Below, piece after piece: positions 53,260-61,523 of a stretch of 64,000 bases of DNA (the stretch's first letter is position 1; each line of letters starts with the position of its first letter). The notes beneath the pieces are model-generated. The model saw only the letters and a program-made list of their open reading frames with translations, searched no databases and was not told where the DNA came from. A program made the position numbers and the translations under genes. Origin of the DNA: RPQJ01 sp963846885 (GTDB taxonomy: Bacteria; Pseudomonadota; Gammaproteobacteria; Steroidobacterales; Steroidobacteraceae); assembly GCA_963846885.1 (NCBI GenBank), contig CAWJXS010000008.1:1-64000 (forward strand), in the 5' to 3' direction.

Positions 53260-54480
53260 TCACCAGCGAAAGAAAGGCGCCAGGTAGCCCGCAGGAAACT
53301 CGCGCGGCCCCGGCGGCAGTTCGACGAAGCCGTCGGTGCCCAGCAGGGAGATGAAATCGCCCGACCCGCGCGTCGGCCGCGGCATGGCCATCGGGCCTTG
53401 CGCTGAACTGTGTTCGACCTGCACCGGCAGGAAAAATGCCAGCGACGGCTTTACGTTGAAGGCAGCGGCCAGCGGCAGGTGCTCCGCCGCACGCACCGGG
53501 GCACCGAGCATGGCGCCCAGTGCAGGCACGACGTAGCGCAGGAGGCAAACCAGGGCCGAAACCGGGTTGCCGGGCAGGCCGAACACGGTCTGACCCGCTG
53601 GACCCACGCCGAACCAGATGGGCTTGCCTGGCCGTTGCGCGACCTTGTGGAATACCTCAACGACGCCGAGCTGGCGCAGCACGCTCGGCACATGATCGAA
53701 GCGGCCCATCGACACGCCGCCGGTGAGCACGATCACGTCGTGCGTCGCAAGGTGGGTGCTGAGCCGCTCCGCGAGAACCGCGTGGTCGTCTGGCAGATGG
53801 TCCTCGCCCACCAGCTTGAAACCCCGCAGCTGGAGCGCTCCGCGCAACGCGTAGCTGTTCGAGCGTCGCACCTGCCAGTCGGCAATCGGTCGATCCGGCG
53901 CCACCAGCTCGTCGCCCGTGGCACAGATGACGATACGGGGTTCGGTGCGGACCTCGGCGCGCGCAAGCCCGGCCGACGCGAGCACGGCGAGCTCCGGCGC
54001 GTCGAGCCGGGTGCCGGGCGCCAGCAGCAGGTCGCCGGCGCGTGCGTCGAGGCCGCGCGTGTGCACGTTGAGGAAAGGCGCGACCGGGACGTCAGTGGCA
54101 ACGGTCGCGTAGCCATCGGCCACGCGCAATTGCTCGACGGGTACGACGCAGTCGCAACCGGTGGGCAGCACGGCGCCCGTCATGGCTTCGAAGCAGTCAG
54201 TCTCAGTCGCTAATTGCAGCGCGGGCTGGCCCGCCGCCTGCGTGCCAGCGATGCGGAATTTCCGCTCGCCCGTGCGCCACGCCCGCGACGCGAATGCGAT
54301 GCCGTCCATCGTCACGCGGTCGAACGGTGGCTGGTCACGCTCCGAGCGGACGCCCTGCACAAGGATCGCGCCCGCCAGGGATTCCAGCGGGCGCGATTCG
54401 GTCGGCAGGCGTTGCACGCGTTCGCGCACGAGGGCCTCCGCCGCGGCCGGTGTCGGCAGGGCCGACGGGCCGGCACTCAT
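53260..54480 (-). CDS. moeA: Molybdopterin molybdenumtransferase
   Basis: 406 residues. Inserts molybdate into adenylylated molybdopterin. N-terminal opening PRPLESLAGAILVQGV-like and PFDRVTMDGIAFA, then the MPT-binding domain (VICATGDELVAP, GVSMGRFDHV, VAQRPGKPIWFG, GLPGNPVSALVCLLR) and a C-terminal barrel. First gene of the moe-moa-mob operon. Start at 54480. Confidence 0.93.
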   Translation of the reverse strand: MSAGPSALPTPAAAEALVRERVQRLPTESRPLESLAGAILVQGVRSERDQPPFDRVTMDGIAFASRAWRTGERKFRIAGTQAAGQPALQLATETDCFEAMTGAVLPTGCDCVVPVEQLRVADGYATVATDVPVAPFLNVHTRGLDARAGDLLLAPGTRLDAPELAVLASAGLARAEVRTEPRIVICATGDELVAPDRPIADWQVRRSNSYALRGALQLRGFKLVGEDHLPDDHAVLAERLSTHLATHDVIVLTGGVSMGRFDHVPSVLRQLGVVEVFHKVAQRPGKPIWFGVGPAGQTVFGLPGNPVSALVCLLRYVVPALGAMLGAPVRAAEHLPLAAAFNVKPSLAFFLPVQVEHSSAQGPMAMPRPTRGSGDFISLLGTDGFVELPPGPREFPAGYLAPFFRW

Positions 54481-54511
54481 GCGGCGAGGCGCGTCGGCCG
54501 AACGCGCGAAA

Positions 54512-54895
54512 TCACTTGGGTTCCTGGGCCGCGTACGCCTTCTTCTCGGCGTTCCAGCGATCGACCAGCGCCTGCAGCTCGTCCAGCGCCGAGTTGTGCT
54601 TCTTGGCGTGGATGGTCTCGACCGAGGCCTTCTTCGCAGCAAGCTCCGGGTCGGCCGGGTCGATGGCTGCCAGTTGCTCTTCCTGGTCCTTGGTGAGGCA
54701 GGGCAGGTAGACCTCCTGCACGTTCTTGGCGTAGTCCTTCACCAGGGCCTGCGCCGCGAGCATCTCTTCCTTGGTCGCGGTGGCCCCGTTCGGCAGCGCC
54801 TGCGGCGCCTGGGGATAGACGCACGTAGCGGCCTGGGCGGCTGCGCTCAGGGCCAGCAGGGCGGGGGCAAAGGCAAGGGCGGTCAGCATCTTCAT
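54512..54895 (-). CDS. Small secreted protein of unknown function
   Basis: 127 residues. Signal peptide (MLTALAFAPALLALSAAAQA) then one Cys near TCVYPQAPQ and one in VYLPCLTKDQ, which could form a disulfide, followed by a helical Glu/Lys/Asp-rich part (EQLAAIDPADPELAAKKAS). No family recognised. It lies 31 bases upstream of moeA on the same strand but is probably an independent unit. Confidence 0.65.
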   Translation of the reverse strand: MKMLTALAFAPALLALSAAAQAATCVYPQAPQALPNGATATKEEMLAAQALVKDYAKNVQEVYLPCLTKDQEEQLAAIDPADPELAAKKASVETIHAKKHNSALDELQALVDRWNAEKKAYAAQEPK

Positions 54896-55147
54896 GTCGT
54901 TGAAACCTCGCGAGTACCGGCCAGGTGCCGGGAAAAGGTGCCAGTTTACAAAGGTCTTTGGGGCGCGGAGCCTGTCCCAGCAGCGGCCAGCCGCCCGCGG
55001 ACCGGCACTATACCGCAGCCTCCGGGCGGTTCGAGCCGGACCGGGCCGTTGCCCCCGGCCGGGTTTCTGCCGCCCCGGGGTTGGCACGGTGCGGCACGTT
55101 CGTGTCCAATGCGCCTCTTGCCCGCACCCCCGACTGGAAATCCCACG

Positions 55148-56692
55148 ATGTCCTCCCTGCCAGCATCCACCTCCCCGGCGACCGCCGCCCCCGCCAAAGC
55201 TTTCGACCTGGGCCACTTCATCGGGGGCAAGGAGGTCGCGGGTCAGTCCGGCCGCAAGGGCCTGGTGACCGACCCGGCGACCGGCCAGGCCCGCGGCGAG
55301 GTCGCGTTTGCCAGCGCCGACGAAACCCGTGCAGCCATCGCGGCCGCTGCGGCAGCACTGCCGGCGTGGGCGGCGACGCCGCCGCTGCAGCGGGCGCGAA
55401 TCATGTTCAAGTTCAAGGCCTTGCTCGAGGAGCACCTCGACGAGCTGGCGCGCCTGATCACGGTCGAGCACGGCAAGGTGTTTTCGGACGCGCGCGGCGA
55501 AGTCATCCGCGGCACCGAGGTCGTCGAGTTCGCCTGCGGCATCCCGCAGATGCTCAAGGGCGAATTCAGCGAGAACGTCGGCACCAATGTCGACAGCTGG
55601 TCCCAGCGCCAGCCCGTCGGCGTCTGCGCGGGCATCACGCCGTTCAACTTCCCCGCCATGGTGCCGATGTGGATGTTCCCGGTGGCGATCGCCTGCGGCA
55701 ACACATTCGTACTGAAGCCGTCTGAAAAGGACCCGAGCTGTCCGCTGCGCGTTGCGCAACTGCTCAAGGAGGCCGGCCTGCCGGACGGCGTGTTCAACGT
55801 CGTCAACGGCGATCGCGAAGCGGTGGACACGCTGCTCACCGATCCGCGGGTGAGCGCCATCAGTTTCGTGGGCTCGACGCCGGTGGCCGAGTACATCTAT
55901 CGCACGGCATCAACGCACGGCAAGCGCGTGCAGGCGCTGGGCGGCGCCAAGAACCACATGGTCGTGATGCCCGACGCCGACACCGAGAACGCGGCCAGCG
56001 CGCTGATCGGCGCGGCCTATGGCTCGGCGGGCGAACGCTGCATGGCGATCTCGGTGGCCGTGGCCGTGGGCGATGCGGCCGATCCGCTGGTGGACGCGCT
56101 GCAGCGCCAGCTCAAGCAGTTGAAAGTCGGCTCGGGACTCGACGACGGCGTCGAGATGGGCCCGCTCGTCACGCGCGAACACCGCGATCGCGTCAGCGGT
56201 TACGTGGACCTTGGCGTGCAGGAAGGCGCAAAGCTCGTCGTCGACGGTCGCGGCCTGCGTCTGCGCGGACTCGAGGGTGGGTTTTTCATCGGGCCGTGCC
56301 TGTTCGACGGCGTCGAGCCGCAGATGCGCATCTACCAGGAAGAGATCTTCGGGCCCGTGCTGTGCGTGGTGCGAGTGCCGGACCTCGCCACGGCCACCCG
56401 TCTCGTCAACGAGCACGAGTTCGGCAATGGCACGGCCATCTTCACCGCGAGCGGCGAGGCCGCACGCACGTTCACGCAGGGCGTGGAGGCGGGCATGGTC
56501 GGCATCAACGTGCCGATTCCCGTGCCCATGGCGTTTCATTCCTTCGGCGGCTGGAAGCGCTCGCTGTTCGGGGCGCTGCACGTGCACGGCCCTGATGGCG
56601 TGCGCTTCTACACGCGCCTCAAGACGGTCACCTCGCGCTGGCCTACCGCGCGCCGCGAAAGCGCGCAATTCGTCATGCCAACGATGAAGTAG
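55148..56692 (+). CDS. mmsA: CoA-acylating methylmalonate-semialdehyde dehydrogenase
   Basis: 514 residues. Oxidises methylmalonate semialdehyde (valine and thymine degradation) to propionyl-CoA. ALDH fold: DLGHFIGGKEVAGQSGRKG, VEHGKVFSDARGEVIRG, ALGGAKNHMVVMPDAD (diagnostic for MmsA), catalytic Cys in AAYGSAGERCMAISVAVAVG, and EIFGPVLCVVRV, GTAIFTASG, MAFHSFGGWKRSLFG. Start at 55148 (CCCACGATG). Divergent from the small secreted protein gene with 252 bases between. The tRNA follows 24 bases later. Confidence 0.93.
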   Translation: MSSLPASTSPATAAPAKAFDLGHFIGGKEVAGQSGRKGLVTDPATGQARGEVAFASADETRAAIAAAAAALPAWAATPPLQRARIMFKFKALLEEHLDELARLITVEHGKVFSDARGEVIRGTEVVEFACGIPQMLKGEFSENVGTNVDSWSQRQPVGVCAGITPFNFPAMVPMWMFPVAIACGNTFVLKPSEKDPSCPLRVAQLLKEAGLPDGVFNVVNGDREAVDTLLTDPRVSAISFVGSTPVAEYIYRTASTHGKRVQALGGAKNHMVVMPDADTENAASALIGAAYGSAGERCMAISVAVAVGDAADPLVDALQRQLKQLKVGSGLDDGVEMGPLVTREHRDRVSGYVDLGVQEGAKLVVDGRGLRLRGLEGGFFIGPCLFDGVEPQMRIYQEEIFGPVLCVVRVPDLATATRLVNEHEFGNGTAIFTASGEAARTFTQGVEAGMVGINVPIPVPMAFHSFGGWKRSLFGALHVHGPDGVRFYTRLKTVTSRWPTARRESAQFVMPTMK

Positions 56693-56716
56693 CGGTAAAC
56701 TTCGCTTACCTTACGC

Positions 56717-56793
56717 GCGGCCGTAGCTCAGTTGGATAGAGCATCAGGCTTCGAACCTGAGGGTCGGGGGTTCGAATCCCTCCGGCCGCGCCA
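56717..56793 (+). tRNA. tRNA-Arg (anticodon TCG)
   Basis: 77 bases with encoded CCA. Acceptor stem GCGGCCG/CGGCCGC, D arm GCTC..GAGC, anticodon stem TCAGG/CCTGA around CTTCGAA (anticodon TCG), T arm GGGGG/CCCTC-type with TTCGAAT. All stems pair. Confidence 0.97.
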
Positions 56794-56864
56794 GACACAA
56801 ATACCCGACGACCAAGCAGATTGACCGCCCTGGCCCCGCGCCGGGCGGCGAATGAGAGCGCACG

Positions 56865-58949
56865 ATGAAGAGCAGATCGCCTTCCCTGGTGTTGCGGGCC
56901 GCCATCGCCCTGCAGTTTTTCCCCTTGCTGGCCGTCGCCGACGATGTCGGCGCCGGGCTCGAAACCATCACCGTCACGGCGCAGAAAGTCACGGCCGACC
57001 TGCAGAAGACGACGGCAGCTGTGACGGCCCTGCCGGGCGAGTTGCTGCTCCAGGCCGGCGTGTACGACATCCGGGCCGTGCAGAACCTGATGCCTTCCGT
57101 GCGCTTCATGGCCGAGAACGCCTCGACCGAACTCTACATCCGCGGCGTCGGTTCGACGCTCGACCTGCCGAACATCGAGCCGCCCAACGCGTTCAACTTC
57201 AACGGGGTCTACATCCCGCGCGAAGGCACCAGCACCGGACTGTTCGACATCGAGTCGATCGAGTTGCTGCCCGGCCCGCAGGGAACCTTGTACGGGCGCG
57301 CGGCCCTGGGCGGCGCGGTCAACGTGCAGTTCAACCGGCCCACGCGGGAACTCGAGACGAGCGGCTTGCTCGAGGTGGGGGACTATTCGCTGCTGCATGG
57401 CACGATCGTGCAGAACCTGCCGGTGGGCGAGACGCTGGCGTTGCGCGGCGCGTTCGACTACATCGAGCACGACGGCTATCTGCGGACGGGCGCCGACTCC
57501 AAGCAGGACTACGCGGCCCGGCTCGCAGCTGTCTACGAGCCGAACGACGAGGTCGACGTCTACGCCTGGGTGCACGGGGCGAAGAAGGAAGGCGATTCGC
57601 CGAACCTGGTGCGGCGCGGCTACAACGACGGCAATTTCAACGGCAATCCCAACGCGTTCAACACCAGCGACCCCTGGGACGATCGCATCGACCCGGGTGC
57701 GCCGACAGCCTCGCCGCAGGAATACGAGACCATGGTGCTCGGTGCGCAGGTCGACTGGGACCTGGGCGACATGAAGCTGACCTATGTGCCGGGGTATTTC
57801 TACCTCGACTGGACCGCCGACTACTGGCTCGAGAACATCCCGGCGCTGCTCACGGCGCATTACAACCAGGTCACGAACGAGCTGCGGCTCGCGAGCGACA
57901 ACGATTCCGAGTTGCAGTGGCTGGCAGGGCTGTACGCGTACCAGGTCACCAACGACGGCGACTTCATCGTCGGAGGTTTCCCGCTGGCGCAAGTTTCGCG
58001 TAACCGGCTCGCGGGCTACGCGGCCTTCGGCGAGGCCACCTATTCGATCACCGACGCGCTGCGCCTGACTGCAGGGGCGCGCATCAGCCTGGACGAGCGG
58101 GAAGGCGACGGCCAGACGGCATTCGGCCAGCCGTTCACGGCAGACGAGGATTACGACCACTTCGACTGGAAGCTCGGTGTCGCCTACGACGTGAACGCCG
58201 ACGTGATGGCGTACGCCACGATCCAGACCGGCTACCAGCCCGGCACCTACAACCTGTACCCGGCGACGCCGACGCAATCCAACCTCGTCGACTCGGCGAC
58301 CATGATCGCCTACACGGCCGGCATCAAGAGCCGCTTCCTCGACGACCGCCTGCAGGTCAACGACGAGATCTTCTACTACGACTACGAAGACCTGCTGGTG
58401 CAGTCGTTCAACCTGAACACGGCGCTGCTCACGACGTTCAACGCGGCGCAGACCACGATCTGGGGCAACCAGCTCGACGTGCTGTTCCTGCCCACCGGAC
58501 GTGATCGCATCAATCTTTCGGTGGGGTACCTGAACGCGGAGTACGACGACTTCATCGTGCCGCCCGAGGTCGACATGGGCATCCCGAACCGCGATTTCGG
58601 CGGCTTCCCGCTGCAGTACGCGCCCGAATGGACGATCACGGCCGGGTACCAGCATGAATTCCCGGTCGGCACGGGCCGCGTGCTCGGGCGCATCGAGACG
58701 CGCTACGAGGATTCGTTCTGGGGCACCTTCGCGCAGTTCCGCGGGACCGAGCAGCAGGACTACTTCAAGTCCGACGCGTCGATCACGTACTACGCCGCCG
58801 ACGACCGCTGGAGTCTCGGCCTGTGGGTGAAGAACATCGAGAACGTCGCGGTGCTGGCGGCGACGACCACGGGCCAGTTCGGTCCGTATGCCAACGCGTT
58901 CATCGAGCCGCCACGCACGTGGGGCGCGCGGTTCACGTTCAATCTGTGA
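56865..58949 (+). CDS. TonB-dependent receptor 1
   Basis: 694 residues. Outer-membrane active transporter. Signal peptide (LVLRAAIALQFFPLLAVA), TonB box region ETITVTAQKVTADLQKT, plug domain (LYIRGVGSTLDLPNIEPPN, LLPGPQGTLYGRAALGGAVNV) and a 22-stranded barrel ending in RTWGARFTFNL with a terminal aromatic-rich strand. Ligand unknown. Converges with the second receptor across a shared terminator. Confidence 0.9.
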   Translation: MKSRSPSLVLRAAIALQFFPLLAVADDVGAGLETITVTAQKVTADLQKTTAAVTALPGELLLQAGVYDIRAVQNLMPSVRFMAENASTELYIRGVGSTLDLPNIEPPNAFNFNGVYIPREGTSTGLFDIESIELLPGPQGTLYGRAALGGAVNVQFNRPTRELETSGLLEVGDYSLLHGTIVQNLPVGETLALRGAFDYIEHDGYLRTGADSKQDYAARLAAVYEPNDEVDVYAWVHGAKKEGDSPNLVRRGYNDGNFNGNPNAFNTSDPWDDRIDPGAPTASPQEYETMVLGAQVDWDLGDMKLTYVPGYFYLDWTADYWLENIPALLTAHYNQVTNELRLASDNDSELQWLAGLYAYQVTNDGDFIVGGFPLAQVSRNRLAGYAAFGEATYSITDALRLTAGARISLDEREGDGQTAFGQPFTADEDYDHFDWKLGVAYDVNADVMAYATIQTGYQPGTYNLYPATPTQSNLVDSATMIAYTAGIKSRFLDDRLQVNDEIFYYDYEDLLVQSFNLNTALLTTFNAAQTTIWGNQLDVLFLPTGRDRINLSVGYLNAEYDDFIVPPEVDMGIPNRDFGGFPLQYAPEWTITAGYQHEFPVGTGRVLGRIETRYEDSFWGTFAQFRGTEQQDYFKSDASITYYAADDRWSLGLWVKNIENVAVLAATTTGQFGPYANAFIEPPRTWGARFTFNL

Positions 58950-58992
58950 TGCCGAGCTTCCCTCGCGTTGCAGCGAGCCGCAGAAAGAAAAA

Positions 58993-59016
58993 GGGCGGGT
59001 CGTTGCCGACCCGCCC
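58993..59016. terminator. Bidirectional terminator between two receptors
   Basis: GGGCGGGTCG / CGACCCGCCC with a four-base loop, flanked on the left by AAAGAAAAA. On the minus strand a T-tract (TTTTTCTTTC) follows the stem, ending the second receptor transcript; it also lies after the first receptor stop. Confidence 0.85.
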
Positions 59017-59047
59017 TTGCTTCAGCGCCGTCCTGGCGCGCGTGCGC

Positions 59048-61471
59048 CTAGAACTCCTGCGAGAACTTCAGCCCGATGGTGCGCGGCCGCTGGGGCACCA
59101 CGTACACCTCGGTGCCGCAGACCGTCTCCGCGCACTGCGCGAAGCGCGACACCTGGGCCAGCTCGTCGAACGCGTTCGTCAGGAACAGTTCGAGCCGCCA
59201 GTCGTCCTTGCCGAAGCCTGCTGCAAGGTCCGTGATGGTGTAGCTGGGCAGGTTGCCGATGATGTCGTTCTCCGCCTCGCGCAGGTCGACCCGGCGCTCG
59301 TCGGAATAGATCACCGCACCCTGCACGTAGCTGTCGAACGTGCCCACCAGGAACTCGTACCGGATGGTCGCGTTGGCCTTGATCTCCGGCGTGACCGGCA
59401 GCGCCGTGCCCTTGCGCGCCTGGGGAACGCTGGTCGTCGGGTTGCCGTCGTCGTCGACATTCGGGCAGTCGGACCGCGTTTCCGGATTGCCAGTCGTCGG
59501 GTTGACGAAGCCGCAGTAGTTCTCCGTCAACTCCGAGTCGAGGTACGCGAACCCGGCGGAAATGCCGAGCTGGTCGGTGATCGCCCAGCTGACGTCCATC
59601 TCGATGCCGTCGATCTGGGCTGCGCCGGCGTTGTTGATTTCGGTCAGGCCCTGCGCGCCGAGCAGCGCGAACTGGAAGTCGTCCCATTCCTGCATGAAGA
59701 CCGCGCCGTTGAACCGCAGCCGGTTGTCGAACCACGTGGACTTCCAGCCCAGTTCATAGTTCGTCAGCCAGTCTGCTTCGTACGGGGGCAGCGTGCCGCG
59801 ACGGTTGATGCCGCCCGGACGGAAGCCTTCCGAATACGTGGCGTAGACCATCGCGTCGTCGGTGAACTTGTAGGTCAGGTTCACGCGCGGCGTGACGCCG
59901 TCTTCCGTGGTCGTCTTGTCGAAGACCTTGCAGGGCGCGCCGTTGAAGTCGGGCGCGGCGTCGGCGTCGCCGCCAGGGCATGCCGCTTCGCCAGTGCTGC
60001 CGCTGTACCCGTCGCTGAAGCCGAAGAAGCCCTTCAGCGAGTTGTCGGACTCGAAGTAGCGGGCGCCGACGGTGCCGGTCAGCTTCTCGGTGAAGTCGAA
60101 GCTGAATTCGCCGAAGATCGCCAGGTCCTTGTCGACGCGCAGCTGCTTGGTGAGCCAGATGGTGTCGGGCCAGCCGGTCACGCTGATCTGGTCGCCGAGA
60201 CCGTTGATCATGTAGCGCTGCTGGATGTCGTGTTCCTGGCGCTGGTAGAACGCGCCGCCCACGAAGCGGTAACGCTTGCTCGCGTCGGAGGACACCCGCA
60301 GTTCGTGCGTGTAGCGGTTGTAGCGGTCCTTGCCCTTGATGTACTGCGAGGGGTCGATCAGGTCGCCGTTGTCGTCGTACCAGTAGGCGCCGTAGCCGTA
60401 GAGCGTGTCGTACCAGTACGAGTAGTCGGAGTAGTCGGACTCGGTGTCGACGTCGCGCTTGAGGTACGAGCCGGCGTAGACGAGGTCCAGGTTCGCGACC
60501 TTGCCTTCGACCGTGAGCGCCGCCTGCATCCAGCGGTCGTCCGAAAGCTCGGGATAGCCGTGCGCCAGCTTGCCTTCGCCGACGGATTCGTCGTAGGCCC
60601 AGCTGCCCTCGGTCTCCTGCTTCTGCGCCATGATCTGTGGCGTGATCGTCCAGTTGTCGTTGAGATCGAGGCTCAACGACGCGCGCGCGCCGGTGGTGTC
60701 GGCTTCGTTGTAGTTGTCGTCGACGAAGCCCGCGTTGTTCGCGGTGATGCCGGAAGTGGGGAAGGTGCGCTCGCGATAGACGTTGTCGATGTAGCCCGCG
60801 TCATGACGATGCCAGCCGACCAGGCGAATGGCCGTGCGATCGTTGATCGGCAGGTTGACCATGCCCTCGGCGAGGTAACCCATGCCGCCACCGTCGACCG
60901 AGTTCACTTCGAGGCCGTAGCCCGCGTCGAACTTGGTCGGGTCCGGCTTGTTGGTGATGATGCGCAGCGTGCCGGCCTGTGAGCTCGCGCCGTACAGCGT
61001 GCCCTGCGGGCCCGCCAGCGCTTCGACGCGCAGGATGTCGTACAGGTGCACGTCGAGCGCGCCCTGGATCGTCGTGATCGGCTGCTCGTCGAGGTAGATA
61101 CCCACGCTCGGCAGCGAACCGGAGTGGTTGCCGTCGCCGCCGCTCGCCACGCCGCGCATGTACACGCTGGCGAAGCCCGGGCCCGCCGACTGGTACGAGA
61201 CGCTCGGCAGGAACCTCACGTAGTCATCGAAGCGCTGGATATTCAGGTCCTGGAGCCGCTGCGAACTGAACGCCTGGATGCTGACAGGCACGGACTGCAG
61301 GTCTTCCGTGCGCTTCTGCGCGGTCACGACGATTTCTTCGAGACCGCCTGAGGTGGTTTGTGCATAGGCGGACATGCCGGCGAGCAGCGTCGGCACGCCG
61401 GCTGCGAGGGCGCGCAAGGCGGACGGCCGGCCTGTCTCGCGCTGCAGTTTGCGTTTACGGCTACGGGTCAT
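59048..61471 (-). CDS. TonB-dependent receptor 2
   Basis: 807 residues from ATG 61471. Basic N terminus, signal peptide ending near SAYA, TonB box GGLEEIVVTAQKRTEDLQS, plug (VYMRGVASGGDGNHSGSLPS, LAGPQGTLYGASSQAGTLRI), barrel with SEGFRPGGINRRGTLPPYE and terminal strand PRTIGLKFSQEF. A type frequent in Sphingomonadales and steroid-degrading Gammaproteobacteria. Ligand unknown. The TPR-sulfotransferase lies upstream on the same strand. Confidence 0.9.
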   Translation of the reverse strand: MTRSRKRKLQRETGRPSALRALAAGVPTLLAGMSAYAQTTSGGLEEIVVTAQKRTEDLQSVPVSIQAFSSQRLQDLNIQRFDDYVRFLPSVSYQSAGPGFASVYMRGVASGGDGNHSGSLPSVGIYLDEQPITTIQGALDVHLYDILRVEALAGPQGTLYGASSQAGTLRIITNKPDPTKFDAGYGLEVNSVDGGGMGYLAEGMVNLPINDRTAIRLVGWHRHDAGYIDNVYRERTFPTSGITANNAGFVDDNYNEADTTGARASLSLDLNDNWTITPQIMAQKQETEGSWAYDESVGEGKLAHGYPELSDDRWMQAALTVEGKVANLDLVYAGSYLKRDVDTESDYSDYSYWYDTLYGYGAYWYDDNGDLIDPSQYIKGKDRYNRYTHELRVSSDASKRYRFVGGAFYQRQEHDIQQRYMINGLGDQISVTGWPDTIWLTKQLRVDKDLAIFGEFSFDFTEKLTGTVGARYFESDNSLKGFFGFSDGYSGSTGEAACPGGDADAAPDFNGAPCKVFDKTTTEDGVTPRVNLTYKFTDDAMVYATYSEGFRPGGINRRGTLPPYEADWLTNYELGWKSTWFDNRLRFNGAVFMQEWDDFQFALLGAQGLTEINNAGAAQIDGIEMDVSWAITDQLGISAGFAYLDSELTENYCGFVNPTTGNPETRSDCPNVDDDGNPTTSVPQARKGTALPVTPEIKANATIRYEFLVGTFDSYVQGAVIYSDERRVDLREAENDIIGNLPSYTITDLAAGFGKDDWRLELFLTNAFDELAQVSRFAQCAETVCGTEVYVVPQRPRTIGLKFSQEF

Positions 61472-61523
61472 TTTGTATCGATCTCCCTGAGTGATGCGCC
61501 CGTCGGCGGGCACGTGAATACGT

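Noticed and set aside
56780..56830. tRNA-Arg as an integration site
   Set aside because: No direct repeat of the tRNA 3' end and no integrase in the window.
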